Position numbers and translations under genes: made by a program
Assembly: GCF_900105945.1 (NCBI RefSeq)
Contig: NZ_FNSO01000002.1
Coordinates: 62,001-126,000, forward strand
Length of the DNA: 64,000 nucleotides
From: Amycolatopsis tolypomycina
Lineage (GTDB): Bacteria; Actinomycetota; Actinomycetes; Mycobacteriales; Pseudonocardiaceae
Reading direction: 5' to 3'
Notes under the pieces: model-generated
Seen by the model: only the letters and a program-made list of their open reading frames with translations
What the model was told of the DNA's origin: nothing
Database searches by the model: none
In this document: in pieces, positions 24,375 through 33,345 of the stretch
Numbering within the stretch: the first letter of the stretch is position 1
Layout of the letters: each line of letters starts with the position of its first letter

Positions 24375-26095
24375 ACGTCGTTCGCGGCGATGTAGCCGAA
24401 CGTCATCGCCGGGCCGATGGTCGACCCGGCGCCGGCGTAGCTGTGGCCCATCACCGCCGCGCTCGCGTTGCCTGCCGCGTACAGGCCGCGGATCACGGAG
24501 CCGTCCGGGCGGAGCACCCGCGCCCGGGCGTCGGTGCGCATGCCGCCCTTCGTGCCGAGGTCGCCGGGGACGAGCCGCAGCGCGTAGTACGGTGCGCTCG
24601 CCAGCGGGGCCAGGCACGAGTTGGGCGTCACCGCCGGGTCCGTGTAGTAGTGGTCGTACGCACTCGCGCCGCGCCGGAACTCGGTGTCCACACCGGACCG
24701 CGCGAAGCCGTTGAATCGGTCCACAGTGGACTTCAAGGCGGCCGCCGGGACGCCGATCCGCGTGGCGAGGTCCGGCAGCGTCGACGCCTTGAACACCGCG
24801 CCGGCGGCGTACCAGGCGTCCGGGAACGGCAGCAGCGGCGCGATGTCGCGGAACAGGTACCGGTTGCGGTAGTTCTGGTCGACGATCAGCCACGCCGGGA
24901 TGTCGGGGGCCGTCGGGTTCTTGTCGTACATGGTGTGCACGACGTCGCTGTAGGGCGCGGCTTCGTTGACGAACCGCTGCCCGGCCTGGTTCACGATCAG
25001 CCCGCCGGGCAGGGTCCGTTCGGCCAGGCAGAAGTACGGGTCGCCGGGGGTCGGGATGGCCGGGCCCCACCAGGCGTCGTCCATCAGGTCGAGGGCGGCG
25101 CCGGCCCGCTGCCCGGCGCGGTGGCCGTCGCCGGTGTTCTCCTTCGCGCCGACGGTCCAGTCGGTGCCGATCGGCTGCCGCTGGTACTGCGCGCGCATGG
25201 CGGCGTTGTGCTCGAACCCGCCGGAGCCGACGATCACGCCGCGCCGCGCCCGCACCAGCCCGGTCGGTGTCAGGACACCGGTGACCGCGCCGTCTTCGAC
25301 GTTCAGGTCGACGAGCGGGGTGTTCAGCAGCACCGGGACGTTCGCCCGGAGCAGGCCGACGCGCAGCCCGGCGGCGAGCGACTGCCCCATGGTGAGCGGC
25401 TTCTGCCCGGCCAGCGCGGCCGCGGTGCCGCGGGCGAGACACTCCGCGGCGACGGCGGCGCCCTTGGCGTTCACCAGTGCGAGGTTCAGCCACTTGTAGT
25501 CGGCGCTGAAGACGACGAGCCCGGCCGGCGTGGCGAGGTAGGGCGGGTTCAGGTTGGCCAGTTCGGCGCCCAGCAGGCGGCCGTCGAGCACGTCCGGCTC
25601 GATCGACCGGCCGCCCGGCAGCCCGCCGGGGAGCTCCGGGTAGTAGTCGGAGTAGCCGTCCATGAAGCGGAACCGCAGCGGGCTGTTGGCCATGACGAAG
25701 GAGAGCATGGCCGGGCCGTGGCGCAGGAAGGCATCCTGCCGCGCGGCCGGGACATCCGGCCCGACGACGGCGGCGAGGTACTGCGCGGCCTTGGCGGGCG
25801 TGTCGGGCACGCCGGCGGCGAGCAGCACCTGGTTGTTGGGGATCCAGATCCCGGCCCCGGACCGCGCGGCGGAACCACCGAAGGTGGGCGCCTTTTCGAG
25901 GACGACGACGCTCAGCCCGCGCTTGGCCGCGGTGAGCGCGGCGGTCATGCCGGCGGCCCCGGACCCGACGACGACAACGTCGTACTCGCCGAGCGGCGCC
26001 GCGGCCGCCGGGGACGCAAGCCCGGCGGTGACGGCGAGGCCCACCCCGGCGGCGCTGCCGCGGAGGAGCTGACGGCGGGTCAGGTCGGCATCCAT
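24371..26095 (-). CDS. FAD-dependent 3-ketosteroid delta1-dehydrogenase-like protein
   Basis: A 574-aa flavoprotein of the KstD/fumarate-reductase group. A Tat-like leader (TRRQLLRGSAAGVGLAVTAG) is followed by the FAD-binding VVVVGSGAAGMTAALTAA and GGSAARSGAGIWIPNN. DYYPELPGGLPGGRSIEP and the C-terminal GHSYAGAGSTIGPAMTFG, with a Tyr placed like the catalytic Tyr of KstD, support steroid or similar ring dehydrogenation. The usual PGPG after this Tyr is AGAG here, so specificity may differ. ATG at 26095 has GAGGAG. A KstR-type box lies 59-72 nt upstream. Confidence 0.75.
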   Translation of the reverse strand: MDADLTRRQLLRGSAAGVGLAVTAGLASPAAAAPLGEYDVVVVGSGAAGMTAALTAAKRGLSVVVLEKAPTFGGSAARSGAGIWIPNNQVLLAAGVPDTPAKAAQYLAAVVGPDVPAARQDAFLRHGPAMLSFVMANSPLRFRFMDGYSDYYPELPGGLPGGRSIEPDVLDGRLLGAELANLNPPYLATPAGLVVFSADYKWLNLALVNAKGAAVAAECLARGTAAALAGQKPLTMGQSLAAGLRVGLLRANVPVLLNTPLVDLNVEDGAVTGVLTPTGLVRARRGVIVGSGGFEHNAAMRAQYQRQPIGTDWTVGAKENTGDGHRAGQRAGAALDLMDDAWWGPAIPTPGDPYFCLAERTLPGGLIVNQAGQRFVNEAAPYSDVVHTMYDKNPTAPDIPAWLIVDQNYRNRYLFRDIAPLLPFPDAWYAAGAVFKASTLPDLATRIGVPAAALKSTVDRFNGFARSGVDTEFRRGASAYDHYYTDPAVTPNSCLAPLASAPYYALRLVPGDLGTKGGMRTDARARVLRPDGSVIRGLYAAGNASAAVMGHSYAGAGSTIGPAMTFGYIAANDV

Positions 26096-26153
26096 GGCGA
26101 CTCCTCGCTCGCGGAAACGGCGAGGGACATGGTCTACGCCCGAGCAACGGAAC

Positions 26154-26167
26154 TGGAACAGGTTCTA
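26154..26167. promoter_or_regulatory. KstR-type operator upstream of the KstD-like gene
   Basis: TGGAACAGGTTCTA fits the KstR consensus TNNAACNNGTTNNA exactly; on the gene's strand it reads TAGAACCTGTTCCA. KstR is the TetR-type repressor of cholesterol catabolism in mycolic and related actinomycetes. No kstR gene lies in the window. Chance occurrence is possible since the motif has eight fixed bases. Confidence 0.6.
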
Positions 26168-26304
26168 CCCGACTGGAGCAGTGACGGCCGGGATCGCTCG
26201 GCCGGTGGCGCCAAGGGGAACCGGCATTCGGCGCAGGCTCGACCCGGCAGCGCCGCCGACCGCGACCGGCCCGGCCGCAACCCGCCTGACCGCCGTCGGC
26301 CCCT

Positions 26305-27495
26305 TCAGGCCGACCAGGTCACCGGCACCTCCTCCGGCCCCCGCACCGACAGCGGCGGCCGCCAGGCGATCTCCTCCGCCGGTACCGCCAACGCCAGCCC
26401 CGGCAGCCGCTCCACCAGGGCCCGTAGCGCTATCTCGCCCTCCAGTCGCGCCAGGGCCGCACCCAGGCAGAAGTGGATTCCGTACCCGAAGCCCAGCTGC
26501 TGCGCGTCCTTGCGGCGGATGTCGAACTCGGCCGCCGACGGGAACGCGTTCTCGTCGCGGTTCGCCGCTCCGACGTGGGCCAGTACCGCCTCGCCACGGC
26601 GGACCAGGACCCCGCTCAGCGTCACGTCCTCCAGCGCCACCCGCAGCAACGACGAGTCGACCGGGCCGTCGAAGCGCATGATCTCCTCGATCGCGCCCGG
26701 CGTCAGCGAGGCGTCCGCGCGCAACGCCGCCAGCTGCTCCGGGTGCCGGCACAGCAGGACCACTCCGCAGCCGATCAGGCTCACCGTCGTCTCGTGGCCC
26801 GCCAGCAGCAGTTGCGTGGCGAGGTCGATCAGCTCCGGCTCGGTGAGGCGGTCGCCGTCCTCGTCCCTGGCGTGCACCAGTGCGCTCAGGAAGTCGTCCG
26901 CCGGGCGGGCCCGCTTCTCCGCCACCAGCGCTCCCATGTCCTCCGCGCCGTCGCGGCGGGCCTGCTCGACGTCGGCCGGGGCGTGCTGCATCGGGGTCAC
27001 GATCACGCGGGACCACCGGCGGAACCGCTCGCGCCCGGAGAACGGGACGCCGAGCAGCTCGCACATCACGAGCGTCGGCAGCGGGAAGGCGAACTCCTCG
27101 GCCAGGTCCGCCGGCGGGCCGTGGGCGATCATCGCCGTCAGGAGCTCGTCGGCGATCTGCTCGATCCGGGGCCGGAACGCGGCGATCCGGCGGACCGTGA
27201 ACGCCTGCGCCGACAGCCGCCGCAGGCGGGTGTGGTCGGGCGGGTCCATGTTGAGGATGCTGTGCTCGCCGGTCGAGAAATCACCCGGCTCGATGAGGCA
27301 CGGCGCGCCCGGGTACAGCAGGTTGCGGCTGAACCGCGGGTCGGAAAACACCGTCCGGACGTCTTCGTAGCGCGTCACCAGCCAGCCCTCGTGCCCGCTG
27401 GGGAACGCGATCCGGGACACCGGCGGGTGCCCGGCGTAGACCTCCCCCATCGGGACGGCGGGATGGTCCTTCTCGGCGGGATACACAGCGGTCAT
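26305..27495 (-). CDS. Cytochrome P450
   Basis: A 396-aa bacterial class I P450 monooxygenase. The I-helix oxygen-binding motif is LLAGHETT, the K-helix ExxR is EEIMR, and the heme loop is GFGYGIHFCLGAALARLE with the Cys ligand. Length is normal for the family. I chose ATG at 27495 (MTAVYPAEKDHPAVP) since the frame upstream is rich in Gly/Arg and unlike P450 N-termini. No ferredoxin or reductase is adjacent. It follows the KstR-box region and a KstD-like gene on the same strand, so a steroid substrate is possible but unproven. Confidence 0.9.
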   Translation of the reverse strand: MTAVYPAEKDHPAVPMGEVYAGHPPVSRIAFPSGHEGWLVTRYEDVRTVFSDPRFSRNLLYPGAPCLIEPGDFSTGEHSILNMDPPDHTRLRRLSAQAFTVRRIAAFRPRIEQIADELLTAMIAHGPPADLAEEFAFPLPTLVMCELLGVPFSGRERFRRWSRVIVTPMQHAPADVEQARRDGAEDMGALVAEKRARPADDFLSALVHARDEDGDRLTEPELIDLATQLLLAGHETTVSLIGCGVVLLCRHPEQLAALRADASLTPGAIEEIMRFDGPVDSSLLRVALEDVTLSGVLVRRGEAVLAHVGAANRDENAFPSAAEFDIRRKDAQQLGFGYGIHFCLGAALARLEGEIALRALVERLPGLALAVPAEEIAWRPPLSVRGPEEVPVTWSA

Positions 27496-27614
27496 GCCGC
27501 CGATGATGAGCGTCGCTCCCGCCGTCGCGGAAGGCGGCGGACCCCGGAAAACCCGTCCGGACGCCGGAAACCGCCCGGACGGCCGCACGACGTCCATTGT
27601 AGACACCAGATCCC

Positions 27615-27664
27615 AAGTTGACGACACCCTCATCTTGTGGCTAAGTTGAGGACATACTCAAATT
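27615..27664. promoter_or_regulatory. Two 22-bp imperfect palindromes between P450 and SDR genes
   Basis: AAGTTGA-N8-TCATCTT (27615-27636) and AAGTTGA-N8-TCAAATT (27643-27664) are near-identical inverted repeats with centres 28 bp apart. They sit upstream of the SDR gene, the second ending one base before its SD. No regulator gene is adjacent, so the binding protein would act in trans. Confidence 0.6.
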
Positions 27665-27676
27665 AAGGAGGATCCC

Positions 27677-28387
27677 TTGCCGAAAGTGCTCGCCGTCCTG
27701 GGCGTCGGCCCCGGGCTCGGCCTGTCGGTCGCCCGCCGGTTCGGCCGCGAAGGCTTCACGACGGCGCTGGTTTCCCGCAGCGACGCCCGGCACGCGGACT
27801 ACCGTGCGTCGCTGTCCGGGGTCCGCGCCCTCACCTACACGGCCGATGTCACCGACGAATCCCGGCTCCGCGACGTGCTCGTCCGCATCACCGCCGACGC
27901 CGGAGAGCTCGACACGGTGTACTTCGGGCCGGCCGACGCCACCGGCGGTGGCGGGATCACGCCCCTCACCGAAGCCGGCGCCGGCACCCTGCGCGCGACG
28001 TTCGACTCGATCGTCGCCCCGGCGGCGCAGCTGGTCGAAGCCGTGCTGCCCGGCATGCTGGCGCGCGGCTCGGGTTCGCTGCTGTTCGCCGGCGGCCTGA
28101 GCGGCAAGTACCCGATGCCGATGCTCGGCAGCCTGGCCCCGGCGTCGGCGGCGCTGCGGATGTACGTCCTCACGCTGCACGCGGCCCTGCAGGGCACCGG
28201 CGTCCACGCCGGGCTCCTGACCATCGGCGGCCTCATCGAGCGCGGCGACATCCACCGCGTGTTCACCGCGCAGGACCACGGCTTCGAGGTGGGCACGCTC
28301 GACCCGGACGACATCGCCGACCGGGCGTGGACGCTCTACACCGAGCGGGAAGCCGAAGCCGAGTTCAACGCGATGGCGGCGGTCTAG
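27677..28387 (+). CDS. SDR-family protein lacking the catalytic Tyr/Lys
   Basis: A 236-aa Rossmann-fold protein of the short-chain dehydrogenase group. The cofactor loop VLGVGPGLGLSVARRF and the D-V-T segment (TADVTDES) are present. Where the active-site YxxxK should lie the sequence reads LAPASAALRMY, so both catalytic residues are replaced (Leu, Ser). It is therefore a non-classical SDR, possibly a binding or regulatory protein. The start is the rare TTG at 27677, supported by AAGGAGG at 27665-27671. Its stop overlaps the GH4 gene by 4 nt. Confidence 0.82.
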   Translation: MPKVLAVLGVGPGLGLSVARRFGREGFTTALVSRSDARHADYRASLSGVRALTYTADVTDESRLRDVLVRITADAGELDTVYFGPADATGGGGITPLTEAGAGTLRATFDSIVAPAAQLVEAVLPGMLARGSGSLLFAGGLSGKYPMPMLGSLAPASAALRMYVLTLHAALQGTGVHAGLLTIGGLIERGDIHRVFTAQDHGFEVGTLDPDDIADRAWTLYTEREAEAEFNAMAAV

Positions 28388-29664
28388 CCGAGGTAGGCGA
28401 GTTCCGGGTGCGCGGCGACGTAGGCGTCGAGCAGCCGCCGGGCGACCGGCACCGAGCCGACCAGCGGGTGCAGCGCGAACGCCCGCAGCGCCGCCGCCCG
28501 CGAACCCGTCGTCGCCGCTTCGAGCACCGCCCGCTCGACGGCCTTGACCGTCGTCACCAGGCCGAGCGCGTGGTCCGCCAGCGGCGCGGTGGCGAGCGGG
28601 CGGGCGCCGCCGGTGCCGACCTCGCACGGCACCTCGACGACCGCGTCCCCGGGCACGCCCGGGAGCGCGGAGCCGTTGCGGACGTTGAGGATCAGCGTCG
28701 TGCGCTCGCCGTGCGCGAGGGCCCGCATCAGGGCCAGCGCGACCTTCTCGTAGCCGCCACCCTCGAGATCGTCTCGCTCACCTTCGCGCGATTCGGCCAT
28801 GTACGTCGCTTCGCGCTCCAGGCGCGTGCGTTCCCACGACGCCAGTGAGGGTGAAGCGTAGAAATCGCGTTGCTGCTCCAGCAGGAACGCTCCGCGCGAC
28901 TCCGCTCCGGCGGCTTCGCGGGCGAAGTAGTAGTAGTGCAGGTATTCGTTCGGAACGGCGCCGAGCGTGCGCAGCCAGTCCGCGCCGAAGAGCTTCCCCT
29001 CTTCGAACGACTCGCACGCGGCGGTGTCGGCGAGCAGCCGCGGCAGGACGTCCTCGCCGCCGACGCGGACCGAGCGCAGCCAGCCGAGGTGGTTCAGGCC
29101 CGCGTAGTCGAACTTCGCCGTCTTCGCGTCGATCCCGAGGGCCCGGGCGACGCGGCGGCACAGCCCGGCCGGCGAGTCGCAGATGCCGATCACCCGGCCG
29201 CCGAGGTGCGCGGCCATCGCCTCGGTGACCAGCCCCGCCGGGTTGGTGAAGTTGATGACCCACGCGCGCGGCGCCAGCTCGCCGACCAGCCGCGCGAGGG
29301 CGACGGCGACCGGGACCGTCCGCAGCCCGTAGGCGATCCCGCCCGCGCCGGCCGTTTCCTGGCCCAGCACGCCTTCCGCGTGCGCGATCTGCTCGTCGAG
29401 CCGCCGTCCGCGCAGCCCGCCGACGCGGATGGCCGAGAACACGAAATCCACATCGGACAGTGCGGCCCGCAGGTCGGTGGTGGTGCGCACGCGCGGCGCG
29501 GCCGCGACCCCGGCGGCCTGCTCGGCCAGTACCCGTTCGACCGCCGCGAGGCGCCCGGCGTCGACGTCGTGCAGGACGAGCTCGGTGACCCCGCCGCCGT
29601 CGAGCAGCGCGCCGTGCACCAGCGGCACGCGGAACCCGCCGCCGCCGAGGATCGCCAGCCTCAT
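28384..29664 (-). CDS. Glycoside hydrolase family 4, 6-phospho-beta-glucosidase-like
   Basis: A 426-aa cytoplasmic GH4 enzyme, which cleaves (phospho)glycosides by an NAD+- and Mn2+-dependent redox mechanism. The NAD loop is LAILGGGGFRVPLVHG; metal ligands are expected at Cys in VIGICDSPAG and His in GLNHLGW; VPNEYLHYYY is the conserved active-site segment. It is divergent from a PfkB sugar kinase, and the two probably act in one sugar pathway. A 6-phospho substrate is suggested by family resemblance but no PTS gene is near. Confidence 0.88.
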   Translation of the reverse strand: MRLAILGGGGFRVPLVHGALLDGGGVTELVLHDVDAGRLAAVERVLAEQAAGVAAAPRVRTTTDLRAALSDVDFVFSAIRVGGLRGRRLDEQIAHAEGVLGQETAGAGGIAYGLRTVPVAVALARLVGELAPRAWVINFTNPAGLVTEAMAAHLGGRVIGICDSPAGLCRRVARALGIDAKTAKFDYAGLNHLGWLRSVRVGGEDVLPRLLADTAACESFEEGKLFGADWLRTLGAVPNEYLHYYYFAREAAGAESRGAFLLEQQRDFYASPSLASWERTRLEREATYMAESREGERDDLEGGGYEKVALALMRALAHGERTTLILNVRNGSALPGVPGDAVVEVPCEVGTGGARPLATAPLADHALGLVTTVKAVERAVLEAATTGSRAAALRAFALHPLVGSVPVARRLLDAYVAAHPELAYLG

Positions 29665-29781
29665 CCGGCGACCCTAGCAGCCGGATTCACGCAATCCGTG
29701 GCCGAAAGGGCGCAGCGCTTGCGAATCTCGCGCCGCTGACGCAGGCTCGGGCCACCGTTGCGTGATCCCCTGGAGGCGCCC

Positions 29782-30807
29782 GTGCCGGCTGAGCCCGCAC
29801 CCGACATCGATGTCTTCCTGTCCGGCCTGTTGTTCTTCGACCTGGTGTTCACCGGGCTCGAGCACCCGCCGGCCCCGGGCACGGAGGTGTGGACGGGCGG
29901 CATGGGCTCGGGACCGGGCGGGATCGCGAACTTCGCGGTCGCGCTGAGCCGCCTGGGCCTGCGGACGTCGCTGGCTGCGGCGTTCGGCACCGACGTCTAC
30001 GGGCGCTACTGCTGGGACGTGCTGGGCAGGCAGGAGCACATCGACCTGTCGCGGTCGCGGCGGTTCCCGGAGTGGCACTCGCCGGTGACGGTCTCGCTGG
30101 CCTACGCCGGCGACCGCGCGATGGTCACCCACGGCCACCCGCCGCCCGTCCCGGTCGCGGAGCTGGCCGGCTCCCCGCCGCCGAGCCGCGCGACGGTGGC
30201 CCACATCGGCCTCGACACGGCCGAGTGGGTGCACACGGCGCACCAGGCGGGCAGCCTCGTGTTCGCCGACGTCGGCTGGGACCCGTCAGAGGCCTGGTCG
30301 CCCGCGCTGCTGGAGCAGCTGGCGTGCTGCCACGCGTTCCTGCCGAACGAGATCGAGGCGATGCGCTACACCCGCACGGACACGCCGGAGGCGGCGCTGG
30401 CCACGCTCGCGGAGCTGGTCCCGATCGCGGTGATCACCCGCGGCGGCGACGGCGTGCTGGCGGTGGACGAGACGACCGGCGAGACGGCGGCGGTCCCGGC
30501 CCTCCCGGTGGAGGTGCTGGACGCCACGGGCGCGGGCGACGTGTTCGGCGCGGGTTTCGTGGCCGCGACGCTGACGGGCTGGCCCCTGGTGGAGCGGCTG
30601 CGGTTCGCGTGCCTGACGGCGAGCCTGTCGGTCCAGCACTTCGGCGGCGCGCTGGCGGCCCCGGGCTGGCACGAGATCGCCCAGTGGCACGCGCGGACCC
30701 GCAGCCCGGAGTACGCGTTCCTGGACGAGGTGCTGCCGGCGGAGACGGTGGCGGGCATCCGCCGCGGCCCGGTGACCCTCGGCTTCGGCGACGACAGCTG
30801 GCGCTGA
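29782..30807 (+). CDS. PfkB-family carbohydrate kinase
   Basis: A 341-aa ribokinase-type kinase. The N-terminal glycine pair GGMGSGPGGIANFAVALSRLG binds sugar and the C-terminal signature DATGAGDVFGAGF carries the catalytic Asp and anion hole. I chose GTG at 29782 because GGAGG lies at 29772-29776; the frame opens earlier at a TTG (29758). It is divergent from the GH4 gene, across 117 bp containing GGATT-CACGC-AATCC, a small possible operator near 29692. Sugar specificity is unknown. Confidence 0.87.
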   Translation: MPAEPAPDIDVFLSGLLFFDLVFTGLEHPPAPGTEVWTGGMGSGPGGIANFAVALSRLGLRTSLAAAFGTDVYGRYCWDVLGRQEHIDLSRSRRFPEWHSPVTVSLAYAGDRAMVTHGHPPPVPVAELAGSPPPSRATVAHIGLDTAEWVHTAHQAGSLVFADVGWDPSEAWSPALLEQLACCHAFLPNEIEAMRYTRTDTPEAALATLAELVPIAVITRGGDGVLAVDETTGETAAVPALPVEVLDATGAGDVFGAGFVAATLTGWPLVERLRFACLTASLSVQHFGGALAAPGWHEIAQWHARTRSPEYAFLDEVLPAETVAGIRRGPVTLGFGDDSWR

Positions 30808-30869
30808 CCGGAGACCGGGGCCAGGCCGGACGCCGTGCCGGGTTGGGCCGGGCTCCCGGGTTGAGCCGG

Positions 30870-31055
30870 GCGAGGCCGGGCCACGCTCCGGGCTGGACTC
30901 CTGGCCCTGGCCGCTCCGTGCCGAGCCGCGCTCCAGCCCGGGCCGAGCGAGGCCGGGCCACGCTCCGGGCTGGACTCCTGGCCCTGGCCGGGCCACGCTC
31001 CAGGCCGAGCCGCGCTCCAGCCCGGGCCGAGCGAGGCCGGGCCACGCTCCGGGCT
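30870..31055. repeat. 77/84-bp direct repeats after the PfkB gene
   Basis: GCGAGGCCGGGCCACGCTCC starts at 30870, 30947 and 31031; the first two copies continue alike through CTGGACTCCTGGCCCTGGCC and the third is cut by the following terminator. The 389-bp gap 30808-31196 otherwise holds only related CCGGGC-rich sequence and no gene. Confidence 0.8.
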
Positions 31056-31095
31056 ACCGGGTGGGCGGGGCAGGCTCCGGCCCCGCCCACCCGGT
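31056..31095. terminator. Strong hairpin between convergent genes
   Basis: ACCGGGTGGGCGGGG (31056-31070) pairs perfectly with 31081-31095 across a 10-nt loop, a 15-bp stem. It lies between the PfkB kinase and the leftward sugar dehydrogenase. No U-tract follows on either strand. Confidence 0.7.
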
Positions 31096-31196
31096 CTGCG
31101 CGAGTCAGCGTCTTCGGGCGGCGGCCGCGGGGGCGCCCCCCGAATTCCACTCTACCGGCGACCACCGACAATTCCCGGCGCTCGCAGGCGGGACGT

Positions 31197-33254
31197 TCAC
31201 CCGACCGAGACCCGCAAAAGCCGGTTGTGGCTGTTGTGCGGCACGCCGTCCTTGTCACCGTCCACACTGGTCGCCAGCCACAGCCCGCTGTCCGGGGCCG
31301 GCTCGACCGTGCGCAACCGGCCGTACGTCCCGGTGAAGAACGACTGGACGTTCGTCAGCGTGTCCCCGCTGATCACGGTCCGGTACAGCCGCGCCCCGCG
31401 CTCGCAGGCCACGTACAGCGCGTCGCGGACGATCGCGATTCCGCTGCACGATGCCTGCGCCACCGGGTACGTCTGCTTCGGCGCGACGAACCCGTCGCAC
31501 GATCCCGACGTCCCCTCGCACGACGGCCAGCCGTAGTTGCCGCCCTTCACGATCAGGTTCGTCTCGTCCATGACGTTGTTGCCGAACTCCTGCTCCCACA
31601 GCCTGCCCTGGGCGTCGAACGCCAGGCCCTGGATGTTGCGGTGCCCGTAGCTCCACACCGCATTCCGGAACGGGTTGTCCGACGGGATCGAGCCGTCCGG
31701 GTTGATCCGCAGCACCTTCCCGTTGAGGCTGCTGGTGTTCGGCGCGGTGCTGGTGTTCTGCGCGTCGCCGGTGCCCGCGAACAGGTACCGGCCGTCCGGG
31801 CTGAACCGCAGCCGGCCGCCGTTGTGGTACTTGTTGCGCGCGATGCCCGTCAGCAGCACCTGCTCGGTGTTCGTGAGCAGCGCGCCGGCGGCCGGGTCGT
31901 ACTGGATCCGCACGATCCGGTTGTCCGTGGCCGAGGTGTGGAAGAGGTACAGCCAGTGGTCCGTGGCGAACGACACCGGGTTGATCTCCAGGCCCAGCAG
32001 GCCGCCTTCGCCGTCGGTGTTCTGCACGCCGGGCACGGTGCCGATCGTCTTCTTCGCCCCGGTCGCCGGGTTCAGGTGGACGATGTCGTGCGCGTCGCGC
32101 TGGTTGTAGAGGATCGTGCCGTCCGGCAGCGTCACCAGGCCCCACACGACGTCGTCGTCGGTGGCGATCTCCGTCGCGCCGCAGACGCCCTGCGCCGGCG
32201 TGCAGTCCGACCCGGCGCGGGTGGTGACGTCCAGGACCGGCGTGCTCGGCTCGCTGAGGTTGCCGTTGCGGTCGACGGCCCGCACCTGCAGGTGGTACGC
32301 CGTGTTCGGGGTCAGGCCGCCGAGGGTGGTGCTCGTCGTGTCCGACGTCCCGATCTGGGTGCCCGCGTGGTAGATGCGGTAGCCGGTGACGCCGGTGTCG
32401 TCGGTCGACGCCGTCCACACGAGACCGATCGACGTGCTGTTCACCGCGGTGGTGCGCAGGTTCGCCGGCGCGGACGGCGGCGTGTGGTCGTCCGACGGCG
32501 GCGTCTTGACGGCCAGCGTGCCGCTGGCCTGCGACACGTTGCCCGCCGCGTCCCGCGCGTTGACGTAGAAGCCGTAGGTCCAGTTCGGGCCGAGGTTGCC
32601 GCAGGTCGCCGTCAACGCGCCGGTCGTGCTCGCGCAGAGCTGGCCGTCGCGGTAGACGTCGTAGCCGGTGACGCCGACGTCGTCGGTCGCCGCGGTCCAC
32701 GAGATCGTCGCGCTGCTCGAGGTGACGCCCACGAGCGTCGGCGTGCCGGGCGGCGACGGCGGCTGGACGTCCCCGGCCGCGCCGTAGACGCCGAACTCCT
32801 GCAGCGAATAGCCCCTCGACGCGTCGGTGCGGCACCGTTTCGTGCCGTACACCCGGACGTAGCGGCCGGTGCCGTCCAGTGCGGTCAGGTCCTCGACGCC
32901 GCCCTTGCCCGCGGTCGTCGCGTAGATCTTCGTCCACGTGACACGGTCGGTGGACGTGGCGATTTCGTAGGCGGTGGCGCAGGAAGCGTCCCACTGCAGC
33001 CGGACGCGGCTGATGTGCATCGCCGCGCCGAGGTCGACGTAGATCCACTGTGGATCGACGCCGGCCACGCTGGCCCAGCGGGTGCCCGAGTTGCCGTCGA
33101 CCGCGTTCGCCGCCGGGCAGCACCCGCCCGACGACGACACCGTGACGGGCTTTCCCCGCGACAGCAACGGGTCGGCGGCGTCCGCCGGCCCGGTGATCGT
33201 CATCCCGGCGACGAGCGCAAGCGCGATCGCCCCCACTCGAATCCGTCTGCTCAT
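31197..33254 (-). CDS. Secreted PQQ-type sugar dehydrogenase with F5/8C and two fibronectin III domains
   Basis: A 685-aa secreted modular protein. After the signal peptide (VGAIALALVAGMTITGPADA) come an F5/8-type-C (discoidin) carbohydrate-binding module (about 30-160), two FnIII domains (about 165-255 and 260-345) and a glucose/sorbosone dehydrogenase beta-propeller (about 350-685) with GLLGLEINP, HNGGRLRFSPDGRYLFAGTGD, SYGHRNIQGLAFD and GNNYGWPSCEG-like motifs. It would oxidise sugars or aldehydes outside the cell, provided the cell has PQQ. ATG at 33254 has GGAGGACGG. The F5/8C module resembles that at the end of the 40590 protein. Confidence 0.88.
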   Translation of the reverse strand: MSRRIRVGAIALALVAGMTITGPADAADPLLSRGKPVTVSSSGGCCPAANAVDGNSGTRWASVAGVDPQWIYVDLGAAMHISRVRLQWDASCATAYEIATSTDRVTWTKIYATTAGKGGVEDLTALDGTGRYVRVYGTKRCRTDASRGYSLQEFGVYGAAGDVQPPSPPGTPTLVGVTSSSATISWTAATDDVGVTGYDVYRDGQLCASTTGALTATCGNLGPNWTYGFYVNARDAAGNVSQASGTLAVKTPPSDDHTPPSAPANLRTTAVNSTSIGLVWTASTDDTGVTGYRIYHAGTQIGTSDTTSTTLGGLTPNTAYHLQVRAVDRNGNLSEPSTPVLDVTTRAGSDCTPAQGVCGATEIATDDDVVWGLVTLPDGTILYNQRDAHDIVHLNPATGAKKTIGTVPGVQNTDGEGGLLGLEINPVSFATDHWLYLFHTSATDNRIVRIQYDPAAGALLTNTEQVLLTGIARNKYHNGGRLRFSPDGRYLFAGTGDAQNTSTAPNTSSLNGKVLRINPDGSIPSDNPFRNAVWSYGHRNIQGLAFDAQGRLWEQEFGNNVMDETNLIVKGGNYGWPSCEGTSGSCDGFVAPKQTYPVAQASCSGIAIVRDALYVACERGARLYRTVISGDTLTNVQSFFTGTYGRLRTVEPAPDSGLWLATSVDGDKDGVPHNSHNRLLRVSVG

Positions 33255-33345
33255 TCCGTCCTCCGTGTCGGTGAGTGACGGCGGAGCGCTCCGGGATCGC
33301 GCCAGGCGACCTCGAAAAAACCTTACGAGGTGACCGTCCGGGTGG

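Noticed and set aside
29889..33278. An 1129-codon plus-strand frame
   Set aside because: It runs through the PfkB gene in another frame, the repeats and antisense of the sugar dehydrogenase; no domain is recognisable.
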